Made by a program: the position numbers and the translations under genes. The notes beneath the pieces are model-generated. The model searched no databases. It was not told the DNA's origin and was given only the letters and a program-made list of their open reading frames with translations. This document shows positions 14,754 to 21,727 of a DNA stretch of 34,074 bases, one piece after another. Source of the DNA: DASWKG01 sp036396755 (GTDB lineage: Bacteria; Actinomycetota; UBA4738; CALAEC01). Position 1 is the stretch's first letter, and every line of letters starts with the position of its first letter. The DNA is taken from assembly GCA_036396755.1 (NCBI GenBank), contig DASWKG010000103.1, positions 1 through 34,074 of the forward strand, read 5' to 3'.

Positions 14754-15191
14754 TCAGGCCTCCAGGACGAGCGTGACCGGCCCGTCGTTGACCAAGTCCA
14801 CCGCCATGTGCTCCCGGAAGGCCGAGCGGTGGACGGTCGCGCCCAGAGCCTCCAGGGCCGCACAGAGTGCCTCGACCCGTTCCTCGGCCACCTCGGGAGG
14901 CGCGGCGTCCACCCAGGACGGGCGGCGCCCCTTCCGCGTGTCGCCGTACAGCGTGAAGTTCGGCACGACGAGCACCTCGCCGCCCACGTCCTCCAGAGAC
15001 CGGTTCATCTTCCCGTCGTCGTCCTCGAAGATCCGGAGGTGGTAGATCCTCCCCGCGAGCCGGGCGACCTCCGAGCCGTCGTCGACGGCGCCCACCCCCA
15101 CGAGGAGCAGGAGCCCCGGCCCGGACCCGGCGACGGTCTCACCTCCGACCGCCACCCGCCCTCGAGAGATGCGCTGAAGGACGATCCTCAC
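14754..15191 (-). CDS. dtd: D-aminoacyl-tRNA deacylase
   Basis: Removes D-amino acids mischarged onto tRNA. It has 145 residues, the normal length. It starts VRIVLQRISRGRVAVGG and ends with the Gly-cis-Pro loop NDGPVTLVLEA that gives chiral proofreading. The central motif reads VPNFTLYGDTRKGRRPSW; relatives have SQFTLYADTRKGRRPSW, so Ser-Gln is replaced by Pro-Asn while the Thr is kept. The GTG start at 15191 overlaps the rel stop by one base (TAGTG). The rel–dtd coupling is common in bacteria. Confidence 0.95.
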   Translation of the reverse strand: MRIVLQRISRGRVAVGGETVAGSGPGLLLLVGVGAVDDGSEVARLAGRIYHLRIFEDDDGKMNRSLEDVGGEVLVVPNFTLYGDTRKGRRPSWVDAAPPEVAEERVEALCAALEALGATVHRSAFREHMAVDLVNDGPVTLVLEA

Positions 15192-17449
15192 TAGCCGGGG
15201 AGCACGCGGTAGGCGTCGAAGACCGCGTCGACCTTGCGGATGGACTGCAGCACGCTGGCGAGGTGGGAGAGAGAGGCCAGCTCGAAGGTGAACCGGAGCT
15301 TGGCGACGCGGTCGCGGCCCGTCTGGGAGGACGCGGAGAGGATGTTGACCTGCTGCTCGGAGAGCACCGTCGCCACGTCCCCGAGCAGCTTCTTGCGGTC
15401 GAGCGCCTCGATCTGGATGGACACGACGAAGTTCGTCGGCTTCCCCGACCGCCACGAGACGTCGATGAAGCGGTCCTTCTGCGACTGGAGCGCCTTCGCG
15501 TTCGGGCAGTCGGCCCGGTGGACCGAGACCCCCTGGCCGCGCGTCACGAACCCGACGATCTCGTCGCCGGGGACCGGCATGCAGCAGCGCGCGAGCTTCA
15601 CCCACACGTCGGTGCCGCCCTGCACCATGACGGCGGGAGCTGCGTCGGAGCCGAGCCGCACCGGGCGCGCCGGCGGGACGTCGACGGTCGCCTCCTCGTC
15701 CTCCTCGGTGATCTGCCGGGTGAGCCGGGTCACGACCGAGGCGGGCGAGACGTGCCCCTCCCCGATCGCCACGAGCAGGGCGTCGAGGTCCGGATAGTTC
15801 AGCTCGACGGCGACGTCGCCCAGCCGGTCCTCGCTCGCGAGCCGCTTCAGCGGGAGCCCCTGCTTGCGGAGCTCCCGCTGGAGGGCGTGGCGCCCGGTGT
15901 CGATGGCGTCCTCGCGACGCTCGCGCGAGAACCACTGCTTGATCTTCGTGCGCGCGCGCGGGCTCTTCACGATCTGGAGCCAGTCCCGGCTCGGCGAGGC
16001 GTCCTGCGCCTTCGAGGTCAGCACCCCCACCGTGTCGCCGGTCTGCAGCTCGTAGTCGAGCGGCACCAGCTTGCCGTTCACCTTGGCGCCCATGCAGCGA
16101 TGGCCGACCTCGGTGTGGATCGCGTAGGCGAAGTCGACCGGGGTCGAGGCGCGCGGAAGCTCGATCACGTCGCCCTTGGGGGTGAAGACGAAGACCAGGT
16201 CGGGGTACAGGTCGATCTTCAGGCTCTCCATGAAGTCGCGCGGGTCCTGGGTCTCCTGCTGCCAGTCCATGATCTTGCGGAGCCACATGAGGTCGCCGTC
16301 GTCGCGCTTCGAGTCCTTCTTCGGGCCCTCCTTGTAGCGCCAGTGCGCGGCGATGCCGTACTCGGCTGTGCGGTGCATCTGGTGGGTGCGGATCTGGACC
16401 TCGAGCGGCTTGCGGCTCGGCCCGATCACCGCCGTGTGCAGGGACTGGTACATGTTGAACTTGGGCATCGCGATGTAGTCCTTGAAGCGGCCGGGAACCG
16501 GCGTCCAGAGGGCGTGCACCGCGCCGAGCGCCGCGTAGCAGTCCTTCACCGTGTCGACGAGGATCCGCACCCCGAGCAGGTCGTAGATCTCGTTGAACTC
16601 CTTGCCGCGCAGGACCATCTTCTCGTACACGCCGTAGAGGTGCTTCGGGCGGCCGGTGACCTCGGCCCTGATCTTGAGCTTCTTGAACGCCCGCTCCACC
16701 TCCTCCTCGGCGGCGTCGAGGTCGGCCCGGCGCTCGTCCTCGGCCTTGCCCACGAGGTTCACGATCTCCTCGAAGCGCCGTGGGTACAGGAAGCGGAAGG
16801 CCAGGTCCTCCAGCTCCCAGCGGATGGAGTAGATCCCGAGGCGGTGCGCGAGCGGCGCGAAGATCTCGAGCGTCTCCTTCGCCTTCTCCTGCTGCTTCTC
16901 GCGGCTCAGGCCATCGAGGGTCCGCATGTTGTGGAGGCGGTCGGCGAGCTTGATGATGAGCACGCGGATGTCGCGCGCCATCGCGACGATCATCTTCCGC
17001 ACGTTCTCGGCGTGCTGCTCCTCGCGGCTGCGGAAGGTGAGCTTGTCGAGCTTGGTGACGCCGTCGACGAGGGCCGCCACGTCGGGGCCGAAGTCCCGCT
17101 CGACCTCCTCCAGCGAGAGTGCGGTGTCCTCGACGACGTCGTGGAGCAGCCCGGCGACGAGGGTGGTGGTGTCCATCCCGAGCTCGGCGAGCGCCAGGGT
17201 GACGCCGAGCGGGTGCTCGATGAAGGGCTCGCCCGACTTCCGGAGCTGGCCGCGATGCGAGCGCTCCGCCACCTCGTAGGCGCGCTGGATCAAGCGGACG
17301 TCGGCCTTCTGGTTGTACGCCCGCACGCTCCTCAGCAGGGCGTCGAGGCTCTGCGGAGCGGACGGCCCGGAGACGAACGGGAGCCGGGACAGCAGGCCGC
17401 CCCGCCGCTCAGGCGCCTGTACCTCGTCCAAGGGACCTCCCTTCGCCAC
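15191..17449 (-). CDS. rel: Bifunctional (p)ppGpp synthetase/hydrolase Rel
   Basis: Makes and degrades the stringent-response alarmone. The 752-residue product has the full long-RSH layout. The hydrolase HD domain has LLHDVVEDT and LADRLHNMRTL, so it looks active. The synthetase domain has GRFKDYIAMPKFNMYQSLHT and EVQIRTHQMHRTAEYGIA. The TGS domain follows (VFVFTPKGDVIELPRAST). A cysteine-bearing zinc-finger region has VKLARCCMPVPGDEIVG, and a C-terminal ACT domain starts near FVVSIQIEALDRKKLLGDV. The RFKD loop is the charge pattern of bifunctional Rel rather than RelA. The GTG at 17449 has no ribosome-binding site, but AAGGGAGGT lies just inside the frame, 3-4 nt before a TTG at 17431, which may be the true start. 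It is followed by dtd. Confidence 0.97.
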   Translation of the reverse strand: MAKGGPLDEVQAPERRGGLLSRLPFVSGPSAPQSLDALLRSVRAYNQKADVRLIQRAYEVAERSHRGQLRKSGEPFIEHPLGVTLALAELGMDTTTLVAGLLHDVVEDTALSLEEVERDFGPDVAALVDGVTKLDKLTFRSREEQHAENVRKMIVAMARDIRVLIIKLADRLHNMRTLDGLSREKQQEKAKETLEIFAPLAHRLGIYSIRWELEDLAFRFLYPRRFEEIVNLVGKAEDERRADLDAAEEEVERAFKKLKIRAEVTGRPKHLYGVYEKMVLRGKEFNEIYDLLGVRILVDTVKDCYAALGAVHALWTPVPGRFKDYIAMPKFNMYQSLHTAVIGPSRKPLEVQIRTHQMHRTAEYGIAAHWRYKEGPKKDSKRDDGDLMWLRKIMDWQQETQDPRDFMESLKIDLYPDLVFVFTPKGDVIELPRASTPVDFAYAIHTEVGHRCMGAKVNGKLVPLDYELQTGDTVGVLTSKAQDASPSRDWLQIVKSPRARTKIKQWFSRERREDAIDTGRHALQRELRKQGLPLKRLASEDRLGDVAVELNYPDLDALLVAIGEGHVSPASVVTRLTRQITEEDEEATVDVPPARPVRLGSDAAPAVMVQGGTDVWVKLARCCMPVPGDEIVGFVTRGQGVSVHRADCPNAKALQSQKDRFIDVSWRSGKPTNFVVSIQIEALDRKKLLGDVATVLSEQQVNILSASSQTGRDRVAKLRFTFELASLSHLASVLQSIRKVDAVFDAYRVLPG

Positions 17450-17466
17450 CTATTGAAGCACAGGGA

Positions 17467-17480
17467 GGCTCGGGCGAGCC
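17467..17480 (-). other. Short perfect hairpin between apt and rel
   Basis: GGCTCG-GG-CGAGCC forms a 6-bp stem in the 38-nt gap between apt and rel, flanked by an outer AGGCT/AGCCT match. It could modulate read-through into rel. There is no T-run. Confidence 0.3.
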
Positions 17481-17487
17481 GGTAGCC

Positions 17488-18021
17488 TCAGTACTGGATC
17501 AGGGAGAGGAAGTCGTGCTGCTTGATCTTCTCGCGTCCCTTGAGGAACTCGAGCTCGACGAGGCAGGCGATACCGACCACGGTGGCGCCGAGCCGCTCGA
17601 CCAGGGCGGCCGTGGCCGCCGCGGTGCCGCCGGTGGCGAGGACGTCGTCGACGATGAGGACGCGCTCCTCCGGCACCAGTGCGTCCCGGTGGATCTCGAG
17701 GGTCTCCGAGCCGTACTCGAGCTGGTAGGACTCGGCCTCGGTCTCCCAGGGGAGCTTCCCCTTCTTCCGCACGGGCACGAAGCCGGCCCCGAAGTGATAC
17801 GCGACCGGCGCGGCGAGGATGAACCCTCGGGCCTCGATGCCCACCACCCGATCAACGTTCCCCCGGCCGAAGTGGACCACGATCGTGTCGACGGCCGTCG
17901 AGAACGCCTCGGGGTCGGCGAGCAGGGGCGTGATGTCCTTGAAGACGATCCCCGGCTGCGGGAAGTCGGGGACGTCGCGGATGTGCTCGCGCAGCCAGCG
18001 CAGCCGCTCGGGCTCGACCAT
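17488..18021 (-). CDS. apt: Adenine phosphoribosyltransferase
   Basis: Purine salvage enzyme converting adenine and PRPP to AMP. It has 177 residues: IRDVPDFPQPGIVFKDITPL at the N-terminus (family signature), VVGIEARGFILAAPVA, and the PRPP-binding loop VLIVDDVLATGGTAAA. ATG 18021 shares one base with the secF stop (TGATG), so the two genes are translationally coupled. The secF–apt–rel order is conserved in Actinomycetota and links nucleotide salvage to (p)ppGpp metabolism. Confidence 0.96.
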   Translation of the reverse strand: MVEPERLRWLREHIRDVPDFPQPGIVFKDITPLLADPEAFSTAVDTIVVHFGRGNVDRVVGIEARGFILAAPVAYHFGAGFVPVRKKGKLPWETEAESYQLEYGSETLEIHRDALVPEERVLIVDDVLATGGTAAATAALVERLGATVVGIACLVELEFLKGREKIKQHDFLSLIQY

Positions 18022-19109
18022 CAGCCCTTCTTCCGCTTCGCCCGGGGCTTCTTCTTCGGCTTGCGTGCGCGCGGCACACCGGCCGGGGTCGGGAGGGTGG
18101 TGGTGGCCGACGCCCGCCGGGACGCGGGCTGGAGCTCCTCGGACGCCTCCGCGCGGGCCGGCGCCCGCTCGCTCCGGCGGTCGGACCGGGCCTGGATCTG
18201 CGCGAATCGCTGCTCGCGGCCCTTCAGCACGGCGAGCACGGGGGCCGCGACGAAGATCGACGAGTAGGTCCCCACCCCGACACCGACGAGGAGCGCGAAC
18301 GCGAAGTCCTTCAGGGTCTCGCCCCCGAGGAACAGCAGCGCGGTCACGGGGAGCAGCACGGTGAGGCTGGTGTTGACCGAGCGCATCAGGACGTGGTTGA
18401 GGGAGAGATTGACCATGCCGCCGTAGCCCTCCCGGGCGACCAGCGTGGCCGACTCGGAGTTCTCCTTCACCTTGTCGAAGATCACCACGGTGTCGTAGAG
18501 GGAGTACCCCAGGATGGTGAGGATCGCGATGACGGTCTCCGGGGTGACCTCCCGTCCGACCAGCGCGTAGACCCCCGCGGTGATGACCAGGTCGTGGAAG
18601 AGCGCCACGATGGCCGCGATGGCCATCTTCCACTCGAACCGGAAGGTGATGTACAGCGTGACGACCAGCAGGAAGATGAGCAGGCCCTGGAGGGCCTTCT
18701 TGGAGATCTGCTCCCCCCACTTCGGTCCGATCACCGTCAGGTCCGGCGTGGGGTCACCGGTGAGGTCGGAGAGAGCCTTCACCATCTCGGTCCGCTCGTC
18801 GCCGAGCGACTCGGTTCGGATCGAGATCCGCTCGCCGTCCTCGACGAGCTGCACGATCGCGTCGTCGCGCCCGAAGTCGGACAGGACCCCTCGGACGTCC
18901 TCGGCGCTCACGCCCTCGCGGTTGTCGTACTCGAGCAGCGCTCCCCCCTCGAAGTCGATCCCGAAGTTGAGCTGCAGAACGAAGAGGCCGATCAGCGAGA
19001 GGAGCAGGAGCGCCGCCGAGAGCGCGAACCAGATCCGCCGGCGACCGATGAAGTCGACGTGGAACTCCTCGTGGCCGCGGAAGTGCCCGATCGCCTTTCG
19101 GAGGTTCAT
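18021..19109 (-). CDS. secF: Protein translocase subunit SecF
   Basis: Inner-membrane partner of SecD that uses the proton gradient to pull exported proteins out of SecYEG. The 362-residue product has the six-helix RND half: TM1 near residues 27-47, the conserved FGIDFEGGALLEY just after it, a periplasmic P1 region, then the helix cluster GLLIFLLVVTLYITFRFEW … TILGYSLYDTVVIFDKVKEN … RSVNTSLTVLLPVTALLFLGG. About 65 C-terminal residues are hydrophilic, ending in a Lys/Arg-rich stretch (RKPKKKPRAKRKKG), as in other actinobacterial SecF proteins. ATG 19109 overlaps the secD stop as ATGA. Confidence 0.97.
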   Translation of the reverse strand: MNLRKAIGHFRGHEEFHVDFIGRRRIWFALSAALLLLSLIGLFVLQLNFGIDFEGGALLEYDNREGVSAEDVRGVLSDFGRDDAIVQLVEDGERISIRTESLGDERTEMVKALSDLTGDPTPDLTVIGPKWGEQISKKALQGLLIFLLVVTLYITFRFEWKMAIAAIVALFHDLVITAGVYALVGREVTPETVIAILTILGYSLYDTVVIFDKVKENSESATLVAREGYGGMVNLSLNHVLMRSVNTSLTVLLPVTALLFLGGETLKDFAFALLVGVGVGTYSSIFVAAPVLAVLKGREQRFAQIQARSDRRSERAPARAEASEELQPASRRASATTTLPTPAGVPRARKPKKKPRAKRKKG

Positions 19110-20524
19110 CGGCTGCCCCCTCGCACGAGCGCCGGCTCCGGGTCGGCGGCGACGCCGCTCCGCAGGCCGATCCCCCGCATCTCCGACAGGCGGCGGCTCC
19201 GTGAGATGAGGAAGACCACGGGCCGCTTGAACAGGTACACCACGAACATGTCGAGCAGGGTCGCGATGCCGAGGGTGAGCGCGAAGCCGCGGACCGAGCC
19301 GATCGCCAGCAGGTACAGGACGACCGCGGCCGAGATGGTCACGATGTCGGCCGCGATGATGGTCTTCCAGGCTCGCGCGAACGCGGGCCCGACCGCCGCC
19401 CGGAGGCTCTTGCCCGTCCGAACCTCGTCCTTCAGCCGCTCGTAGAAGACGATGTACGAGTCCGCGGTGATACCGAGGGCGACCACGAGCCCGGCCACGC
19501 CGGCGATCGTGAGGCTGTAGCCCCACGCCGAGCCGAGCAGGGAGACGATCGCCAGGGCGAGGACGCTCCAGCACGCCATCCCGAGCCACGCCACGATCCC
19601 GAGCAGCCGGTAGTAGAAGGCCAGGTAGAGCGCGAGGGCGATGAGGCCGGCGGCGGCGGCAAGCAGCCCCTGGTGCAGCGAGGCCGCGCCGAGCGTGGGG
19701 CTGACGGTCTCGACCTGGGAGGGGATCAGCTCGACGGGGAGCGCCCCGGTCTTGAGGACCAGCGCGAGGTCCTTCGCCTCCTGCTCGGTGAAGCTGCCGG
19801 TGATCTGACCCCGCCCGTCGGGGATCTCCGTCTGCACGTTCGGGGCCGACTCGACGTGCTCGTCGAGGACGATCGCGAGCTGCTTGCCGACGTTCGAGCG
19901 CGTGATGGTGCCGAACAACCTGCCGCCCTCGTCGGTGAGCTCGAACGACACCTGCCATCCGGCGGACGAGATGTCGGTGGCCGAGGCCGGGTCGAGAAAG
20001 GTGGCCGTGGCGCGGCTCAGCTTGTCGCCGGTCATCAGCACCTCGCCGAGCCGGTACTTCGTCTGGTTCGGGTCCCCCAGGTAGACGGCATCCTCGTCGG
20101 CGCCGGCGTCGGGCGTGAGGTCGGTGGTCTCGTAGTCGGGCGAGCCCTTCGGGATCGCCTCCTGGACGATGCGCATCTCGAGCTGGGCAGTGCGGCCGAT
20201 GAGCTCGAGGAGCCGCTGCTGGCGGCTGCCGCCCTCTTCGTCGCCGAACTCGGGGATCTGCACCTGGATGTTGAGGTCGCCCTGGCGGGTGATGTCGGGC
20301 TCGCCGACGCCGAACGCGTCGACGCGCGTGCGGATCGTCTCGAGCGTCTTGTCGACGACGTCGGACTCGGTGCCGTCGGGAGCGGTGAGGACGACGGACA
20401 CGCCGCCCACCAGGTCGAGCCCCAGGAGGGGCTTGAGGCCGAGTGCGGTGAATCCGACGACCGACCCGGTGACGAGGGTCAGCACGAACACGATCGAGAT
20501 GACGTAGCGCCTGGTTCCCTTCAT
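19106..20524 (-). CDS. secD: Protein translocase subunit SecD
   Basis: SecDF subunit assisting late steps of export. The 472-residue product has TM1 at about residues 7-30, the conserved GLDLVGGVSVVL, a periplasmic P1 domain with head region (about 50-270), then five C-terminal helices including GLVVALGITADSYIVFYERLKDEVR, the actinobacterial form of the TM4 motif. The ATG at 20524 has GAGGAG 6 nt upstream and lies 10 nt after the HD-hydrolase stop. It overlaps secF by 4 bp. Confidence 0.97.
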   Translation of the reverse strand: MKGTRRYVISIVFVLTLVTGSVVGFTALGLKPLLGLDLVGGVSVVLTAPDGTESDVVDKTLETIRTRVDAFGVGEPDITRQGDLNIQVQIPEFGDEEGGSRQQRLLELIGRTAQLEMRIVQEAIPKGSPDYETTDLTPDAGADEDAVYLGDPNQTKYRLGEVLMTGDKLSRATATFLDPASATDISSAGWQVSFELTDEGGRLFGTITRSNVGKQLAIVLDEHVESAPNVQTEIPDGRGQITGSFTEQEAKDLALVLKTGALPVELIPSQVETVSPTLGAASLHQGLLAAAAGLIALALYLAFYYRLLGIVAWLGMACWSVLALAIVSLLGSAWGYSLTIAGVAGLVVALGITADSYIVFYERLKDEVRTGKSLRAAVGPAFARAWKTIIAADIVTISAAVVLYLLAIGSVRGFALTLGIATLLDMFVVYLFKRPVVFLISRSRRLSEMRGIGLRSGVAADPEPALVRGGSR

Positions 20525-20534
20525 CGTTCGCTCC

Positions 20535-21221
20535 TCATAGCAGCTCCGTCTGGTTGATCACGAGCCGGAAGCGGCAGTCGAGCTGCTCAGCGGCTCGGCG
20601 ACACATGACCATCCGATCCAGGAAGATCTCGAAGTACTCCATCACGTGAGAGATCGTGGTGTCGATGGTGAGCTCGAGCGTGACGGTTCTGGCCTCGGAG
20701 TCTACCCGCAGGAAGGACTCCTCGGCCGCGTAGTTCACCCGGTCGTGGATGTCGAACTCGATCTGGTCCGCCTTGCGGACCCGCGAGCGGTGGACGTCGG
20801 ACTTGTCGGCCAGGATGACGGCCGCGGCGACCGGGCCCACCGCCTGGCCGTACTCCTCCTCGTGGTTGCCGATGGCACCCATGACGATGGCGAGGTCGCC
20901 GGCCTCCATGCGGTCGCCGAGGATGGTGTGGACGAGCACCGCGCCGGTCTGGCCGTGGTCGGTGCGGGAGACGGTGTTGCCGATGTCGTGGAGGTAGCCG
21001 GCGATCGCGCCGAGGTCGCGGGTGCGGCCGTCGAACCCGAGCCGCTCGAGCACGTTGTGGGCGATGCGGCCGGTCAGGTTGGCGTGCCGGAAGCCGTGCT
21101 CGGTGTAGCCCATGCCATCCATGACCCGATCGGCCTGGGCGATGTAGGCGGACAGGGTGGGGTCATCCCGGATCTCGTCGATCGAGATGGAGGCCGCCGG
21201 GGAGCCGGCCCGCTCGCTCAC
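20535..21221 (-). CDS. HD-domain phosphohydrolase-like protein inside the sec operon
   Basis: A 228-residue soluble protein with a complete-looking HD metal site: H46 (GFRHANLTGRIAHNVLERLG), H78-D79 (AGYLHDIGN), H89 (TDHGQTG), H120 (IGNHEEEYG) and D139 (ILADKSDVHRSRVR). The C-terminal 70 residues form a beta-rich region (ARTVTLELTIDTTISHVMEY). Substrate is unknown; HD enzymes act on nucleotides, cyclic dinucleotides or (p)ppGpp. The GTG at 21221 has GAGGAAG about 10 nt upstream. It lies between yajC (25-nt gap) and secD (10-nt gap), where mycobacteria have no such gene. Confidence 0.9.
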   Translation of the reverse strand: MSERAGSPAASISIDEIRDDPTLSAYIAQADRVMDGMGYTEHGFRHANLTGRIAHNVLERLGFDGRTRDLGAIAGYLHDIGNTVSRTDHGQTGAVLVHTILGDRMEAGDLAIVMGAIGNHEEEYGQAVGPVAAAVILADKSDVHRSRVRKADQIEFDIHDRVNYAAEESFLRVDSEARTVTLELTIDTTISHVMEYFEIFLDRMVMCRRAAEQLDCRFRLVINQTELL

Positions 21222-21246
21222 ACCCGCTCGACTTCCTCGCGCTGTG

Positions 21247-21591
21247 TCACGGCCGGCCTTCCGGCTCCTCGTCCTCGGGCTCGGTGAGCTCGTCCATGTC
21301 GTTCAGCCGGCGAGCGATCGCCTGCTTCACGATTCGGACGCGCGTGCCGGGCGAGATCTCGAGGGTCGCGGACTCGTCGTCCATCTCGGTGACACGGCCG
21401 AACATGCCGCCGATGGTGACCACCTCGTCGCCGACGTCGAGGCTGGTGACGAGGTCACGCTGGGCGCGCATCCGTCGCTGCTGGGGGCGGATGAGCAGGA
21501 AGTAGAAGACCGCGACGAGCAGGACCAGCGAGATCAGGAAGGTGACGCCGCTGCTGCCGCCGCCGTTGCTCTGGGCGACCAGGAAGGGCAT
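21247..21591 (-). CDS. yajC: Preprotein translocase accessory subunit YajC
   Basis: Small single-span membrane protein associated with SecDF. It has 114 residues, a helix at about 16-34 (VTFLISLVLLVAVFYFLLI), the family signature RPQQRRMRAQRDLVTSLDVGD, then GDEVVTIGGMFGRVTEMDD, a small beta domain, and an acidic tail. Several in-frame ATGs occur (21609, 21606, 21600, 21591). The last is chosen because GGAG lies 9 nt before it. It is the first gene of the yajC–HD–secD–secF–apt–rel–dtd run. Confidence 0.95.
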   Translation of the reverse strand: MPFLVAQSNGGGSSGVTFLISLVLLVAVFYFLLIRPQQRRMRAQRDLVTSLDVGDEVVTIGGMFGRVTEMDDESATLEISPGTRVRIVKQAIARRLNDMDELTEPEDEEPEGRP

Positions 21592-21611
21592 AGCTCTCAT
21601 CTCCATCATGG

Positions 21612-21634
21612 AAAAACGGCGGCAGACGCCGCCG
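21612..21634 (-). terminator. Hairpin plus T5 immediately upstream of yajC
   Basis: On the minus strand CGGCGGC-GTCT-GCCGCCG is followed directly by TTTTT, the only classical Rho-independent terminator shape in the window. It ends about 20 nt before the yajC start. It may be the second terminator of the secreted PKD gene or, given the TAGAAT hexamer just upstream, an attenuator-like leader stem of yajC. Confidence 0.65.
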
Positions 21635-21644
21635 ACCGGGCGCC

Positions 21645-21650
21645 ATTCTA
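21645..21650 (-). promoter_or_regulatory. yajC: Candidate -10 hexamer for yajC
   Basis: TAGAAT matches the TANNNT pattern (five of six with TATAAT) in the gap before yajC. Transcription would begin near 21638, just before the T5 hairpin. No consensus -35 is seen. Confidence 0.4.
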
Positions 21651-21676
21651 GCCAACGGCGGCCCGGTTCGCCTACC

Positions 21677-21705
21677 GGGTGGGGCGGCCCGGGGTGGGGC
21701 GGCCC
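21677..21705. repeat. Tandem 14-bp repeat, two copies
   Basis: GGGTGGGGCGGCCC occurs at 21677-21690 and again at 21692-21705, separated by one G. The second copy is one arm of the adjoining terminator hairpin, so the opposite arm could pair with either copy. Confidence 0.8.
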
Positions 21706-21723
21706 GAAGGGGCCGCCCCACCC
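21692..21723 (-). terminator. Long GC stem-loop after the secreted PKD gene
   Basis: GGGTGGGGCGGCCC pairs perfectly with GGGCCGCCCCACCC across a GAAG loop, beginning 5 nt after the gene's stop on the minus strand. There is no T-run. Confidence 0.75.
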
Positions 21724-21727
21724 TCGG

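Noticed and set aside
21600..21609. Upstream ATGs (21609, 21606, 21600) as the yajC start
   Set aside because: They overlap or precede the GGAG ribosome-binding site; ATG 21591 has the correct 9-nt spacing.
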